A stretch of DNA of 64,000 nt from Candidatus Hikarchaeia archaeon HikBin5. GTDB lineage: Archaea; Halobacteriota; Halobacteria; Halobacteriales; Hikarchaeaceae. Location of the stretch: NCBI GenBank assembly GCA_009889625.1, contig WTZU01000004.1, positions 1 through 64,000 of the forward strand. The letters run 5' to 3'. Under the pieces are notes generated by a model. That model was given only the letters and a program-made list of their open reading frames with translations. It did not search any database and had not been told where the DNA came from. The position numbers were made by a program, and so were the translations under genes. Of the stretch, positions 1-10,923 are shown piece after piece. How positions within the stretch are numbered: the stretch's first letter is position 1; every line of letters starts with the position of its first letter.

Positions 1-995
1 CAATACTTTAAGAAAATTTTCTGTATCTCTTCTGGATCTGATGTTTTTGTAAGACTCAGAGCTAGTAGTATCGCCGCTTTTTGAGGCGATAGTGTATCAC
101 CCCAAATAAACGGTCCTCCTTCCAATACCGTACGTCTACGGTATGGCCATCCATCGGATCCTCTGTGGCTCATTACCACTGGGACAATTTCTGCCGCACA
201 CCGCAACTGTTCTGCCTGACCTCCTCCATTTGGTTCTGCAGGGGCACCTGTTGGGAACCCTGCATAAACAATCCCTTGTGCTCCCATTTCAATTTCATGA
301 GGGATTCCACTCCCATCTGCATTGGCTATTGAGTATTCCACCACGACTTTTGGAAAAGTTTCTGCACTTGATGTAGAGAGATCAAAAATCACATCTGGTG
401 CATGCCCCCTCTGAGTTTCTCGGTAATATTGGACATACCCATATTTGTCACACAAACCTAGCACTCCTATGTCTCCTGAAGACCACGCATCAGGACGGCT
501 AGTAACCACTTTAGTCACTTCTCTTGCAGAATGAATTTGATCATTCAATACAACTAACGCCCCTCTATTTTTTGATTCCTTTCTGCTCGCAACCCTGATC
601 GCATCAACGAGATTTCTATCGCCATCATTCCCAACCATTCCGTGATTTCTCTGAGATGCAGTCAACACAACAGGCCTCTCTGTTTTCACCACCAAATTCA
701 AAAAATAAGCCGTTTCTTCTAATGTATTTGACCCACTCGTAACGACAAAACCATCTGGGCAATCTTCCTCTTCTGTGAATGAATTAATCCTCTTAGCCAA
801 TTCATACCAAATTTCAGAAGTCATTGATTGGCTCCCCACACTAGCTACATCTTCGACCGTTACCTCTGCAACATCTCCTATCTCTGGAATCCTGTCTAAT
901 AACTCTCTCCCAGGGAGATATCCTTCTACATTTAGGTCGTTTTGGATAGTTCCGCCCGTGGTCAGAACATGTACTCTAGGCATAGAATTTACCAT
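1..995 (-). CDS. Asparaginase-like protein, 3' end cut by window edge
   Basis: Reading the complement gives about 331 residues with no stop before the window edge. The N-terminal TTGGTI (residues 12-17) and a second motif TSGSNTLEETA (86-96) are the two signatures of the L-asparaginase/glutaminase family, which hydrolyses Asn to Asp and ammonia. K162 in VTK fits the catalytic lysine. The canonical second motif is THGTDT; here His, Thr and catalytic Asp are Ser, Ser and Asn, so activity on asparagine is doubtful. The start is supported by a GGAGG 8 nt upstream; Met5 (983) is an alternative. It is divergent from the M20-like gene at 1141. Family sure, substrate unknown. Confidence 0.85.
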   Translation of the reverse strand, partial: MVNSMPRVHVLTTGGTIQNDLNVEGYLPGRELLDRIPEIGDVAEVTVEDVASVGSQSMTSEIWYELAKRINSFTEEEDCPDGFVVTSGSNTLEETAYFLNLVVKTERPVVLTASQRNHGMVGNDGDRNLVDAIRVASRKESKNRGALVVLNDQIHSAREVTKVVTSRPDAWSSGDIGVLGLCDKYGYVQYYRETQRGHAPDVIFDLSTSSAETFPKVVVEYSIANADGSGIPHEIEMGAQGIVYAGFPTGAPAEPNGGGQAEQLRCAAEIVPVVMSHRGSDGWPYRRRTVLEGGPFIWGDTLSPQKAAILLALSLTKTSDPEEIQKIFLKY

Positions 996-1140
996 ATTAA
1001 TAACCTCCACTCCCTCGTACTAAAACTTAGCTTGTTCACTTCAATACCTCTTCTACTACTCAACAATTGACGTTCTCCAAATAGACCATTGTAGTAAAGA
1101 AGACCAGTGAATTTAACCCTCGGATACATCTTTTCTATTC

Positions 1141-2442
1141 ATGGACGAAAATCTTCAACGCGTCTTCGAACAAATTAATGAAGCAGACACATTATCACTA
1201 GCAAAACAATTAATATCCATCCCAAGTCCACCTGGGGATGAAGGTCCAGTAGGGGTATTTATGGCAGATTGGATGAAAGAACACGGTCTTTCTGGAAGAT
1301 TGCAGGAAATTGGCCCGGAACGTTACAATGCAATCGGAAGAATTCATGGAATAAATCCCGACGAAGGAAAGTCTCTCATGTATAATGGCCATCTTGACAC
1401 GAGCCAAGGGGGACTCGATCCCCATGATGAATATTTGGTTTATGGCGAATTATCAAATCATAAATCCTGGCAACCTGTGCCTTACATGGAAGACGGACGG
1501 CTCTATGGTGCTGGAAGTTCCAACTGCAAAGGAAATGTAGCAACTTTCATGATTGCAGCAAAAGCGATTAAAGATTCTGGCATTGAGCTCAACAACGATT
1601 TAATTCTGGCAGGAGTTGCAGCCGAAACTGGAAAAGCGGAGATTGATCAATATCAAGGTCCTCGCTACCGCGGTCATGGCATTGGAACTCAACAATTACT
1701 CAATGCGGGGGTGACTTCAGATTACGCGGTTGTAGTCGAAAGTTCACGTATGTTGGTAAATTGGGCTTTGCCTGGGGTTCTCTATCTTAAACTAACTGTA
1801 AAGGGCCACCCTGCATACATACCTTATATTGACAATTCCCGCCATCCTATCTATAAGGCACTGCCTATCATCGATGCGATACGAGAATGGGGTGAGCAAT
1901 ACACCAAAGATAACATTTACACATATTCTGGCGCGGATGGAAAACCACGGGGCGAGATCCGACCAAATGTAAATGTTGGTTCTATCAGGGCTGGTGCTCC
2001 TCCTAAACCAAATTACCAACCCGCAGTATTGAATATGTATGTCGATATTCGAACCTCTCCTGCCCGATTACCTCAAGATGTGGATAGGGAATTCCGTGCC
2101 TTTGTTCGGAGCCTCGACCCCGAAATTGAAATTGTAACATATCGATCTCAGACTGGATCTGCCCCCGAAGCAACATTTGTCGAAGATCTAACCAATCACA
2201 TAGAAAATTCATATCGAACTGTGTATCAAACAGATCCGATACCCCTCCATTGGGAGCAGCATAGCAGATGGCACGATGTTATCATCTATCACGAACATGG
2301 AATCCCTTGCGTCAAGTGTGGACCTGGACCTGGACCTGAGGGATCTGACTACACTCGAAGATCTTTAAGCCCCGAAGAACTAGTACAGGCGGCAAAAATG
2401 TATGCATCAGCCGCTTTATCCATTTGCAAAGTCGCCGAATAG
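1141..2442 (+). CDS. M20 family peptidase/deacylase-like protein (ArgE/DapE type)
   Basis: 433 residues. The fold is recognisable from GHLDT (83-87), GAGSSNCKGN (123-132), the TVKGHPAY lid region and a C-terminal GPGPEGSDYTRRS. M20 enzymes are two-zinc amidohydrolases that cleave acylated amino acids or peptides. By hand alignment several key positions differ: the bridging Asp of the DxKGG motif is Asn128, the general-base Glu of the EE pair is Ala161, and the C-terminal metal His is Asp403. H84, D86 and E162 are kept. It may be a divergent enzyme with other metal ligands or a non-catalytic homologue. A 145-nt divergent promoter region separates it from the asparaginase-like gene. Confidence 0.8.
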   Translation: MDENLQRVFEQINEADTLSLAKQLISIPSPPGDEGPVGVFMADWMKEHGLSGRLQEIGPERYNAIGRIHGINPDEGKSLMYNGHLDTSQGGLDPHDEYLVYGELSNHKSWQPVPYMEDGRLYGAGSSNCKGNVATFMIAAKAIKDSGIELNNDLILAGVAAETGKAEIDQYQGPRYRGHGIGTQQLLNAGVTSDYAVVVESSRMLVNWALPGVLYLKLTVKGHPAYIPYIDNSRHPIYKALPIIDAIREWGEQYTKDNIYTYSGADGKPRGEIRPNVNVGSIRAGAPPKPNYQPAVLNMYVDIRTSPARLPQDVDREFRAFVRSLDPEIEIVTYRSQTGSAPEATFVEDLTNHIENSYRTVYQTDPIPLHWEQHSRWHDVIIYHEHGIPCVKCGPGPGPEGSDYTRRSLSPEELVQAAKMYASAALSICKVAE

Positions 2443-2517
2443 AGCATTAATTCATTTGAAAATTAATAGGAATTTGAACTCCAAAAAGTTACCAGGAGCC
2501 GAACCCCTCGTAAGATC

Positions 2518-2589
2518 GCCTCGGCCGGGATTTGAACCCGAGTCACGACCGTGACAGGGTCGTATGATAGGCCACTACACCACCGAGGC
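2518..2589 (-). tRNA. tRNA-Asp (GTC)
   Basis: 72 nt on the complement. A 7-bp acceptor stem GCCTCGG/CCGAGGC, anticodon stem CGACC/GGTCG with loop CTGTCAC (anticodon GTC) and T-arm with loop TTCAAAT all fold cleanly. There is no intron and CCA is not encoded. An AT-rich box (about 2637-2647) lies upstream on its strand. Confidence 0.96.
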
Positions 2590-2717
2590 TTGTGTATCGC
2601 TATCCGATTTTAATCGACAGCGCTGCAAGCTACCCCACATTTAAACTTAAAACTTTGCAAAAAAATTTTCAGATATGGAGAAACTATTTGTATGTCGAGT
2701 CCCCACACTTAGACATC

Positions 2718-2738
2718 GATGGGCGCAGTTAGCCCATC
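2718..2738 (+). other. Perfect 7-bp hairpin followed by a pyrimidine tract
   Basis: GATGGGC, a 7-nt loop, then GCCCATC, followed directly by a C/T tract with eight consecutive C residues. It lies in the 266-nt gap between tRNA-Asp and rpoH, about 118 nt before the rpoH start. It could be a leader structure of the RNA polymerase operon or a transcription boundary. The rest of the gap shows only AT-rich candidate promoters, including TTATATTA at 2800-2807. Confidence 0.4.
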
Positions 2739-2855
2739 TCCCTCCCCCCCCATTAGCTGTGCGTTTGTTTTAACAAGTTTTAAATGGGTGCTCTCCTTAT
2801 ATTAGTGCAGTCTTTCGTGAGCAACGTCTCTCAACCCCCAACTTTAAAAGCAACT

Positions 2856-3083
2856 ATGTCAGATAGATCTAATCATAAACTTGTACCTTTACATGAACGC
2901 TTAGAAGATGAAGAAGCACATTCTCTACTCGAGGAATATCGTATCTCTCTAACCGATCTCCCAAAAATACGAATCTCCGATGCTGCATTACCTCCTGGTG
3001 TCTCAATAGGCGATGTAATCAGAATCACTAGGGATTCTCGGACAATTGAAAAAGCAATAGCATACAGGGTGGTGGTCGAATGA
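2856..3083 (+). CDS. rpoH: RNA polymerase subunit H
   Basis: 75 residues, the usual length of archaeal RpoH (homologous to the C-terminal part of eukaryotic Rpb5). The H/Rpb5 fold ends in a pattern like ISDAALPPGVSIGD...ITRDS, seen here with the typical P-G-D spacing. I chose the inner ATG because the 24 residues before it do not look like RpoH. It opens the polymerase operon; its stop overlaps the rpoB2 start by 4 nt (ATGA), which implies translational coupling. Confidence 0.92.
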   Translation: MSDRSNHKLVPLHERLEDEEAHSLLEEYRISLTDLPKIRISDAALPPGVSIGDVIRITRDSRTIEKAIAYRVVVE

Positions 3084-4654
3084 AACTCACCAATGAGGAC
3101 AGAAGGGCTCTATCTGAGTCATATTTCTCAAAAACCCGCCTCGCAGAACACCATTTCCGCTCTTTCAACGCATTCATTGAACACGGAATGCAAGATGTGG
3201 TTTCTGAAAAACGTGTAATTGAGACTGACATTGGAGACAAAGGAGATGTCCCTCCCATTTATGTCGAACTAGGGAATATAAGAGTGACAACTCCTCGTGT
3301 AAGAGAAGCAGATGGATCAGAAGAATTGCTATATCCTCAGGAAGCCCGACTAAGGAATCTTACCTATTCTGCTCCTTTATTCATGGAAATGAGCATCTTA
3401 CAGGGACGTGGAGACCATGCCAAAGTCTTAGATGAAGCAGAAATCAAAATCGGCAGAATGCCTATTATGCTCAGGTCTAGTGTCTGTAATATCTCTAATT
3501 TTTCTCACGAAGAGCTAATAGAAATTGGAGAAGATCCTGAAGATCCTGGTGGCTATTTCATAGTAAATGGATCTGAACGTGTTCTAATGACCTCCGAAGA
3601 CCTATCTCCTAACAAAATCATAGCCGAATACGATTCTCGATATGGCGACCAAATCCAAGTGGCAAAGACGTTCAGCCAACGAAGAGGATATCGCGCATTA
3701 GTACTCGTTGAACGCTCCCGAGATGGTATTCTCGAAGTCAATTTCCCTAGCATCTCTGGTTTTGTGAACTTTGTCACATTAGTGCGGGCACTCGGACTAG
3801 AGAGCGACGAAGAAATTGTCAAGAGGGTCTCAGATGACCCTGAAATTATCAAATTCATGTTAGAAAATCTAGAGGAGGCCACTGTACAAACCCACGAAGA
3901 AGCAATTCAAAAATTAGGCAGCAGAGTAGCAAGTGGACAGGGAAGAAATTATCAATTAAAACGTGCAACATATATTATCGATCGTTATCTATTACCTCAT
4001 TTACATCAATCTGGATTTTCAGACGAGGATACTCGTATTGCTAAAGCGTATTATCTCTGTCGAATGGCAGAAGCCTGCTTTGAACTTGCATTAGGAAGAC
4101 GTGCCCCTGATGATAAAGACCATTACTCGAATAAACGTTTGAAAGTATCTGGGGATTTAATGCAAGATTTATTTAGAACGGCATTAAACAAACTCGCCCG
4201 GGATGTCAAATATCAGCTAGAGCGAGCACACATGCGAAATCGAAATCTAACCGTCAGTACTGTCGTAAGATCGGACGTCCTCACCGAGAGACTAGAACAC
4301 CCACTAGCCACCGGAAATTGGGTAGGGGGCAGGTCTGGAGTTTCACAACTAGTTGACCGGACTGATTTCATGGGTGTCCTCTCACATCTGCGAAGACTAA
4401 GAAGTCCACTTTCACGCAGCCAACCACATTTCGAAGCCCGAGATCTCCATGCTACTCAATGGGGTCGAATCTGTCCTTCTGAGACTCCCGAGGGACCAAA
4501 TTGTGGTCTAGTAAAGAATTTCGCACAGGCAATGGAACTCTCCCAGTCTGTACCTGATGGAGATAAACTTGTACAAGAACTCTTTTCACTCGGGGTAAAC
4601 CGACTCCCTGGATTCGCCGAATTAAATCCAAACTTAGAGGAGGAGGCATCTTAA
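3080..4654 (+). CDS. rpoB2: RNA polymerase subunit B'' (Rpo2N)
   Basis: 524 residues, the N-terminal half of the second-largest catalytic subunit, as in Euryarchaeota with a split B subunit. It carries the protrusion and lobe domains, ending near [20 protein letters not shown], a hallmark of the fork region. ATG overlaps rpoH. Only 2 nt separate it from rpoB1, whose Shine-Dalgarno GGAGG lies inside the end of this gene. The split position matches haloarchaea and many methanogens. Confidence 0.97.
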   Translation: MKLTNEDRRALSESYFSKTRLAEHHFRSFNAFIEHGMQDVVSEKRVIETDIGDKGDVPPIYVELGNIRVTTPRVREADGSEELLYPQEARLRNLTYSAPLFMEMSILQGRGDHAKVLDEAEIKIGRMPIMLRSSVCNISNFSHEELIEIGEDPEDPGGYFIVNGSERVLMTSEDLSPNKIIAEYDSRYGDQIQVAKTFSQRRGYRALVLVERSRDGILEVNFPSISGFVNFVTLVRALGLESDEEIVKRVSDDPEIIKFMLENLEEATVQTHEEAIQKLGSRVASGQGRNYQLKRATYIIDRYLLPHLHQSGFSDEDTRIAKAYYLCRMAEACFELALGRRAPDDKDHYSNKRLKVSGDLMQDLFRTALNKLARDVKYQLERAHMRNRNLTVSTVVRSDVLTERLEHPLATGNWVGGRSGVSQLVDRTDFMGVLSHLRRLRSPLSRSQPHFEARDLHATQWGRICPSETPEGPNCGLVKNFAQAMELSQSVPDGDKLVQELFSLGVNRLPGFAELNPNLEEEAS

Positions 4655-4656
4655 TA

Positions 4657-6480
4657 ATGGCAAGAGAAGCAAAAGTTTACTTAAGTGGTAGTCTCATTGG
4701 GACTCACCCAAAACCAAAGGTTCTCGTATCTCGACTAAGAGAACTTCGGAGAAATAATTCCATGAGTGGCATGGTAAATGTTTCTTATAATGCTGGGACG
4801 AATGAAGTCATAGTCAATGCAGATGCTGGCCGGGCTAGGAGGCCCCTTTTAGTTGTCAAAGATGGAGAACTAGTCATCACTCGAGAAGAAATGGATTTAT
4901 TCCACTCAGGAGAAATCACCTTCCTCGAGTTAAGCACTAATGGGAGGATCGAGTTCATAGATGCAGAAGAAGAAGAGGACTTGTTGGTGGCGCTCAACGA
5001 AAAAGAAATCACTCCCGAAACTACACATATGGAAATTGATCCGCAGCTCATTTTTGGAATAGGGGCTGGAATGGTTCCTTACCCTGAACATAATGCATCT
5101 CCTCGAATTACGATGGGATCTGGTATGATGAAACAATCTCTAGGCATGTGTGCGGCAAATTATCGAATTAGACCTGACACTAGACAACATTTACTTCAAT
5201 ATCCGCAGCTTGCTCTAGTAACTACTCAAACCTCCCAGCAAATTGGATATGACGATCGTCCAGCGGCACAAAACTTTGTTGTTGCAGTCATGTCATATGA
5301 AGGTTTCAATATAGAAGATGCTCTAGTTATGAACCGAGGATCAATCGAACGGGCACTAGGTAGGTCTCACTTTTTCAGGACATATGAAGGTGCAGAACGG
5401 AGATATCCTGGTGGCCAAGAAGACCGATTCGAAATACCCGATCAAGAAATTAGAGGGGCAAGAGGGGAGGAGTCTTATACTCATTTGGCAGAAGATGGTA
5501 TCATTGAACCAGAAACTATTGTAAATGAAAATGATGTTCTGCTGGGAAAAACTTCACCTCCTCGATTTTTAGAAGAACCCAATGATATGGGTGGCCTCTC
5601 CCCTCAAAAAAGGAGAGAGACTAGTGTAACTATGAGATCTGGAGAAAAGGGTATTGTCGACACAGTAACTCTGATGGAAGGTGATGATGGATCTAAATTG
5701 GCCAAGGTCAGTGTCCGCGACGAGCGGATACCCGAACTAGGTGATAAATTTGCATCTCGTCATGGTCAGAAAGGGGTGTTGGGCCATCTAGCTCCTCAGG
5801 AAGATATGCCTTTCACTAGCGAAGGCGTAGTGCCCGACTTAGTCATAAATCCACATGCACTCCCCTCTCGAATGACTGTCGGACATGTCCTCGAGATGCT
5901 AGGTGGAAAAGTAGGCTCTCTTGAAGGCCGAAGAGTCAATGGAACTGCCTTCACAGGAGAAGACGGAGATAGCCTTAGAAACTCACTCGAAGAACATGGT
6001 TTCATGTCTTCCGGAAAAGAAACAATGCATTCTGGTGTTACTGGGGAAAAAATTCAAGCTGATATCTTCGTTGGGGTTATATTGTACCATAAACTGTACC
6101 ATATGGTCAGCAATAAATTACATTCAAGGTCTCGTGGACCCGTCCAAGTTTTAACCCGTCAACCAACCGAAGGTAGGGCCAGGGAAGGTGGACTCCGTGT
6201 GGGTGAAATGGAACGGGATGTACTCATCGGACATGGGGCTGCACTTACTTTGAAAGAACGTTTATTGGACGAATCAGACCGCGAGTCAATTCCAATTTGT
6301 GGTTCCTGTGGTATGGTTGCAATAGAACATAGGGCACATCGCCGAGTATATTGCCCCAATTGCGGCGAAGAAACAGACGTACATGATGTGGAGCTGAGTT
6401 ACGCGTTTAAATTACTCCTAGATGAAATGAAAGCACTTGGAATTTCCCCACGATTACAACTAGATTATTCGGTTTACTGA
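4657..6480 (+). CDS. rpoB1: RNA polymerase subunit B' (Rpo2C)
   Basis: 607 residues, the C-terminal half of the B subunit. It contains [14 protein letters not shown] (hybrid-binding region), [10 protein letters not shown] (conserved nucleotide-binding segment) and a C-terminal zinc ribbon with C548, C551, C566 and C569. Start chosen from GGAGG at 4642-4646, 10 nt upstream of the ATG. With B'' it forms half of the active-centre cleft. Only 6 nt separate it from rpoA1. Confidence 0.97.
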   Translation: MAREAKVYLSGSLIGTHPKPKVLVSRLRELRRNNSMSGMVNVSYNAGTNEVIVNADAGRARRPLLVVKDGELVITREEMDLFHSGEITFLELSTNGRIEFIDAEEEEDLLVALNEKEITPETTHMEIDPQLIFGIGAGMVPYPEHNASPRITMGSGMMKQSLGMCAANYRIRPDTRQHLLQYPQLALVTTQTSQQIGYDDRPAAQNFVVAVMSYEGFNIEDALVMNRGSIERALGRSHFFRTYEGAERRYPGGQEDRFEIPDQEIRGARGEESYTHLAEDGIIEPETIVNENDVLLGKTSPPRFLEEPNDMGGLSPQKRRETSVTMRSGEKGIVDTVTLMEGDDGSKLAKVSVRDERIPELGDKFASRHGQKGVLGHLAPQEDMPFTSEGVVPDLVINPHALPSRMTVGHVLEMLGGKVGSLEGRRVNGTAFTGEDGDSLRNSLEEHGFMSSGKETMHSGVTGEKIQADIFVGVILYHKLYHMVSNKLHSRSRGPVQVLTRQPTEGRAREGGLRVGEMERDVLIGHGAALTLKERLLDESDRESIPICGSCGMVAIEHRAHRRVYCPNCGEETDVHDVELSYAFKLLLDEMKALGISPRLQLDYSVY

Positions 6481-6486
6481 TAACTT

Positions 6487-9408
6487 ATGAGAACACTACA
6501 AACACCAAAAGAAATTAAATCAATCAGCTTCGGACTGATGGACCCCGATGAATATCGAGAAATGTCTGCAACTAAGGTTATTACTGCAGATACCTACGAC
6601 GACGATGGGTTCCCCATTGATATGGGTTTGATGGACCCTCGATTGGGTGTAATTGACCCTGGTTTGGAATGTCGAACATGTGGCCAGAGAGCAGGATCTT
6701 GTAATGGTCATTTTGGCCATATCGAGCTAGCAGCACCCGTCATACATGTCAGCTTTTCAAAACTCATCCGAAGGCTTCTCAGAGCAACTTGTAGAAAATG
6801 CTCCCGAATCTGCTTGACAGAAGAAGAAAAATCCAGCGTTATAGAACAATACAAACGTGCCCGGGAATTAATGCATTCGGCAGAAACTGTAGCAAAAGAT
6901 GTCGTTAGAATGACAAAAAAACATGACTGTTGTCCCCACCCCGATTGCGGCGCACAACAATACGATATCCAGCACGAAAAACCCACTACTTTTTACGAAG
7001 TACAAGATGTTCTTTCAACTGATTATTCCAATCTAATCCTCAATGCCATGCAACCTGATCCAGAAGATGAGGATTCAGTTGGACTTTCCCCTTCTGAACT
7101 AGCAGAATCAACAAAAATTCCTCTAGATCGCATCAACCAAATAATATCTGGGGAATTCCGCCCACTAGAAGAAGATAGAATTGCAATTCAAAAGGTACTC
7201 AAAATAGATCTAACCGTAAAAGACGCGAATAAATTAATGCCCTCTGAAATCCGTGATTGGTTTGAAGACATACCTAACGAGGATTTAGAAGTACTAGGTA
7301 TTGATTATTCCAATTCTAGGCCCGAATGGATGATTTTAACTGTTCTTCCGGTACCTCCTGTCACTACCCGGCCATCAATAACTTTGGACAATGGACAAAG
7401 ATCTGAAGATGATCTGACGCATAAACTTGTGGACATAATCCGAATCAATCAACGTTTCATGGAAAATAGAGAAGCTGGGGCGCCGCAATTAATCATTGAA
7501 GATCTTTGGGAGTTGCTACAATACCACGTAACTACTTTCATGGATAATGAGATTTCTGGAACTCCTCCTGCCCGCCATAGATCCGGTCGGCCACTAAAAA
7601 CCCTTTCCCAGAGATTAAAAGGGAAAGAAGGTAGATTCCGTGGCAGCCTCTCTGGAAAACGTGTCAATTTCTCTGCACGTACTGTGATTAGTCCCGATCC
7701 AACTCTCTCTTTAAATGAGGTCGGCGTCCCCGAACCCGTCGCAATTGAAATGACGCAAACTATGATCATAAACGATTCTAATATCGAACGTGCACGTCTC
7801 TATGTGCACAATGGGCCTTTTGTTCATCCTGGCGCAAATTATGTCACACGTGAGGATGGAAGGAGACTTAAAGTAACTGAGAAAAATTGTGCGGAACTCT
7901 CTGAAAGAATTGAGGCCGGCTGGACCGTCAACCGCCATTTAATCGATGGAGATATCGTTCTATTCAATCGGCAACCTTCCTTACATCGAATGTCTATCAT
8001 GGCACATGAAGTTGTAGTCATGCCGTATAAAACCTTCAGACTTAACACAGTCGTCTGTCCTCCTTATAATGCTGATTTCGACGGGGATGAAATGAATTTG
8101 CATGCTCTACAGAATGAAGAAGCACGGGCAGAAGCACGTGTGCTTATGAGGGTACAAGAACAAATACTCTCTCCCCGCTTTGGAGAAAATATTATCGGAG
8201 CAATTCAAGATCACATCACTGGAACTTATCTCTTAACTCACGAAAATCCTAGTTTCAATGAAACCCAATCATTGGATTTACTCCGAACTACAAGTATTGA
8301 TGAGCTCCCACCTGCAGATTTCGTAGGAGAAGATGGACTAGACCGGTGGTATGGAAGGACAATTTTTTCTGAACTTTTACCTCCTCAACTAGATCTAGAA
8401 TTCTCTTCTTCTGTCGGAGATACCGTTGTTATCCAAAGTGGTCAGTTAATAGGTGGTACGATAGATGAGAAAGCAATCGGTGCATTTGGAGGTGTCATCG
8501 TCGACAAAATTTTCAAAGAATTCGGTTCTAATCGTGCAAGAATATTCATCAACGAAGTATCTGGATTAGCAATGCGATCTATAATGCATTTTGGATTCTC
8601 TATTGGAATCGACGACGAATCTATCCCAAAAACAGCACAAGGAGAAATCGACAAAGCAATTTTGGAAGCTCACCAAGAAGTAGCAAATTTAATTCAATCT
8701 TATGAAGATGGAGAACTAGAGACACTTCCTGGTAGAGATGAGCTAGAAACACTTGAACTAAAGATAATGGGTGTTTTGGGAGAAACAAGAAATACCGCAG
8801 GAACTATTGCAGAGCAAAATTTCCCTGATATAAATCCTGCAGTTATCATGGCTCAATCTGGGGCAAGAGGGTCTCTGCTTAATCTAACTCAAATGTCGGC
8901 AGCAGTTGGTCAGCAAGCTGTTCGGGGAGAGCGCATAAACCGTGGTTTTGAAGACAGAACTCTTAGCCATTACCCTCGAAATGATCTCACAGCACCTGCA
9001 CGCGGATTTGTTGAAAATTCCTATACAACCGGACTAACTCCAACAGAATTTTTCTTCCATGCAATGGGGGGCCGAGAAGGACTAGTGGATACTGCCGTTC
9101 GAACTTCCAAATCTGGTTACCTCCAACGTAGGTTAATCAATGCGCTTTCTGAACTTGAAGTCCAATACGATGGGACAATTAGGGACAGCAACGATAGAAT
9201 TGTTCAATTCGAATTTGGTGAAGATGGACTTTCTCCAACTCTAGTTTCTCACAATAGTGAATTTTCTATCAACGTCCCTGAAATTGCCCAAAGAATTCTT
9301 AATCCAGAACACCAGTCCGCGCAAACCGAAGGTGTTGGATTCAGTGTTCGATCAGATGGGCCCACTCAACTTTCTGAACATGAAGATTCCCAAAAAGGAG
9401 GCAATTAA
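6487..9408 (+). CDS. rpoA1: RNA polymerase subunit A' (Rpo1N)
   Basis: 973 residues, the N-terminal part of the largest subunit. The catalytic motif [10 protein letters not shown] lies at 528-537 and holds the three Asp that bind the catalytic magnesium. The clamp zinc site C62/C65/C72/H75 is intact, and a second Cys-rich cluster (CRKCSRIC ... CCPHPDC) follows. A region around residues 170-260 is a haloarchaeal-style insertion with little recognisable motif. No inteins are seen. It is 2 nt from rpoA2. Confidence 0.97.
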   Translation: MRTLQTPKEIKSISFGLMDPDEYREMSATKVITADTYDDDGFPIDMGLMDPRLGVIDPGLECRTCGQRAGSCNGHFGHIELAAPVIHVSFSKLIRRLLRATCRKCSRICLTEEEKSSVIEQYKRARELMHSAETVAKDVVRMTKKHDCCPHPDCGAQQYDIQHEKPTTFYEVQDVLSTDYSNLILNAMQPDPEDEDSVGLSPSELAESTKIPLDRINQIISGEFRPLEEDRIAIQKVLKIDLTVKDANKLMPSEIRDWFEDIPNEDLEVLGIDYSNSRPEWMILTVLPVPPVTTRPSITLDNGQRSEDDLTHKLVDIIRINQRFMENREAGAPQLIIEDLWELLQYHVTTFMDNEISGTPPARHRSGRPLKTLSQRLKGKEGRFRGSLSGKRVNFSARTVISPDPTLSLNEVGVPEPVAIEMTQTMIINDSNIERARLYVHNGPFVHPGANYVTREDGRRLKVTEKNCAELSERIEAGWTVNRHLIDGDIVLFNRQPSLHRMSIMAHEVVVMPYKTFRLNTVVCPPYNADFDGDEMNLHALQNEEARAEARVLMRVQEQILSPRFGENIIGAIQDHITGTYLLTHENPSFNETQSLDLLRTTSIDELPPADFVGEDGLDRWYGRTIFSELLPPQLDLEFSSSVGDTVVIQSGQLIGGTIDEKAIGAFGGVIVDKIFKEFGSNRARIFINEVSGLAMRSIMHFGFSIGIDDESIPKTAQGEIDKAILEAHQEVANLIQSYEDGELETLPGRDELETLELKIMGVLGETRNTAGTIAEQNFPDINPAVIMAQSGARGSLLNLTQMSAAVGQQAVRGERINRGFEDRTLSHYPRNDLTAPARGFVENSYTTGLTPTEFFFHAMGGREGLVDTAVRTSKSGYLQRRLINALSELEVQYDGTIRDSNDRIVQFEFGEDGLSPTLVSHNSEFSINVPEIAQRILNPEHQSAQTEGVGFSVRSDGPTQLSEHEDSQKGGN

Positions 9409-9410
9409 TA

Positions 9411-10844
9411 ATGGCAAACGTAACACCAGCAATACAAGAAATAATAAACTCCAAAGATCTCCCCGTCCGACTTAAAGAAGAGTTATTCTCTACATTTCAA
9501 GATTTGGAAAAAGTCACCAAAACACAAGCAAAATCTATAGCGGATGAAGTCGAATTGGTTTATCTCCGATCCAGAGTGGAACCACTCGAACCTGTCGGAA
9601 CCGTTTCCGCACAAAGTATTGGGGAGCCTGGAACTCAAATGACAATGAACACCTTCCACTATGCAGGCGTTGCCGAGATCGATGTAACTCAAGGTCTCCC
9701 ACGTTTAATCGAGCTAGTGGACGCTCGCCGAAATCCAAAAACCCCTACTATGACAATATATTTGGAGGATGAGTATGCACAAGACCAAGAAAAAGCATAC
9801 TCGGTAGTTTGGGAAATTGAATCATCCCCCTTGATAGCTCTTGGGACCATATCTACCGATCTAGTCGAGATGCACCTCAAACTTAGTCTAAATAAACAAA
9901 CCTTGATCTCTCGAGGAATGAAACCAGAACATATTGCAGCAACAATAGGGGAAAAATTAGATGTGACAATAACTAGAAAAGGACACAAAATCATCGTCGC
10001 ACCCAATACTGCCACATTCAGAGAATTGCTCCAATTAGTCTCTACACTTAGAACTTTGGTGTTTAAAGGAATTGAATCTATAGACCGAGTAGTACTTAGG
10101 AAAGAAACACTCGAAAAAGAAGAAGGAGAATATGTTCTTTATACTGAAGGTTCTGCCCTTGAAAAAGTTCTCAAAATAGAAGGTGTAGATGCTACTAGGA
10201 CCACTACCAATAATGTCCATGAAATAAACCAAACTCTGGGCATTGAGGCCGCTAGAGAAGCAATCATAAATGAGACAAAAGACACCTTAGATGGACAAGG
10301 TCTGGATGATGTTAATGTTAGACATTTAATGCTAGTTGCTGATATGATGACCCATTCTGGATCTATTAAATCTATAGGGCGGCATGGTGTATCTGGAACC
10401 AAAGGATCCGTTCTTGCCCGGGCCGCATTCGAAGTAACCGTGAACCATCTAATCGAGGCCGCGGTATATGGGGAAAGAGATGATCTCCATGGGGTAACTG
10501 AAAATGTCATTGTAGGAAAACCAATCCGATTGGGAACTGGGGATGTTCAACTTCGAATGAATCACGGATCTCATGTACCTCCTGGTTTGAAAAAGAAAAC
10601 CAAACCAAAATCAATTCCAAAAACCAAACCTGCTACTGAAAGTCCATCTACTGAGGAACCAATATTCAATTTAACAGATCTTCCTGGCGTTGGTCCAAAG
10701 AAAGCAGAAATATTGTCAGAAGCAGGATTCAATACTATAGAATCTCTTTCTGAAGCAACAGAAGATGATCTATGCGCCTTATCTGGGATAAGTGCTTCTT
10801 ATGCACAACAGCTTAAATCTACAATCGAAACGCTTCTAAAATGA
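9411..10844 (+). CDS. rpoA2: RNA polymerase subunit A'' (Rpo1C) with C-terminal HhH tail
   Basis: 477 residues, well over the roughly 390-410 usual for A''. Residues 1-390 are the canonical C-terminal largest-subunit region, including the trigger loop segment ([21 protein letters not shown]) and the jaw. After HGSHVPPGL comes a Lys/Pro/Thr-rich linker (391-418), then a helix-hairpin-helix domain from 419 ([16 protein letters not shown], followed by a second degenerate hairpin). HhH domains bind DNA non-specifically. Start supported by GGAGG 9 nt upstream. The next gene is rps12; nusA, normally here, is missing. The tail reads in one uninterrupted frame. Confidence 0.95.
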   Translation: MANVTPAIQEIINSKDLPVRLKEELFSTFQDLEKVTKTQAKSIADEVELVYLRSRVEPLEPVGTVSAQSIGEPGTQMTMNTFHYAGVAEIDVTQGLPRLIELVDARRNPKTPTMTIYLEDEYAQDQEKAYSVVWEIESSPLIALGTISTDLVEMHLKLSLNKQTLISRGMKPEHIAATIGEKLDVTITRKGHKIIVAPNTATFRELLQLVSTLRTLVFKGIESIDRVVLRKETLEKEEGEYVLYTEGSALEKVLKIEGVDATRTTTNNVHEINQTLGIEAAREAIINETKDTLDGQGLDDVNVRHLMLVADMMTHSGSIKSIGRHGVSGTKGSVLARAAFEVTVNHLIEAAVYGERDDLHGVTENVIVGKPIRLGTGDVQLRMNHGSHVPPGLKKKTKPKSIPKTKPATESPSTEEPIFNLTDLPGVGPKKAEILSEAGFNTIESLSEATEDDLCALSGISASYAQQLKSTIETLLK

Positions 10845-10860
10845 AAATAAAAAATAATAC

Positions 10861-10896
10861 TATATATAAAAATATAAAAGAAAGGTCTTTAAATAT
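10861..10896 (+). promoter_or_regulatory. TATA-type promoter elements before rps12
   Basis: Two AT-rich boxes, TATATATAAAAATATAAAAG (10861-10880) and CTTTAAATAT (10887-10896), fill the 79-nt gap after rpoA2. The second is about 30 nt before the rps12 ATG, which fits a very short leader. This suggests the ribosomal genes have their own promoter besides read-through from the polymerase operon. Confidence 0.55.
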
Positions 10897-10923
10897 GTAC
10901 ACTCGAGGAACAATTCAATAATA

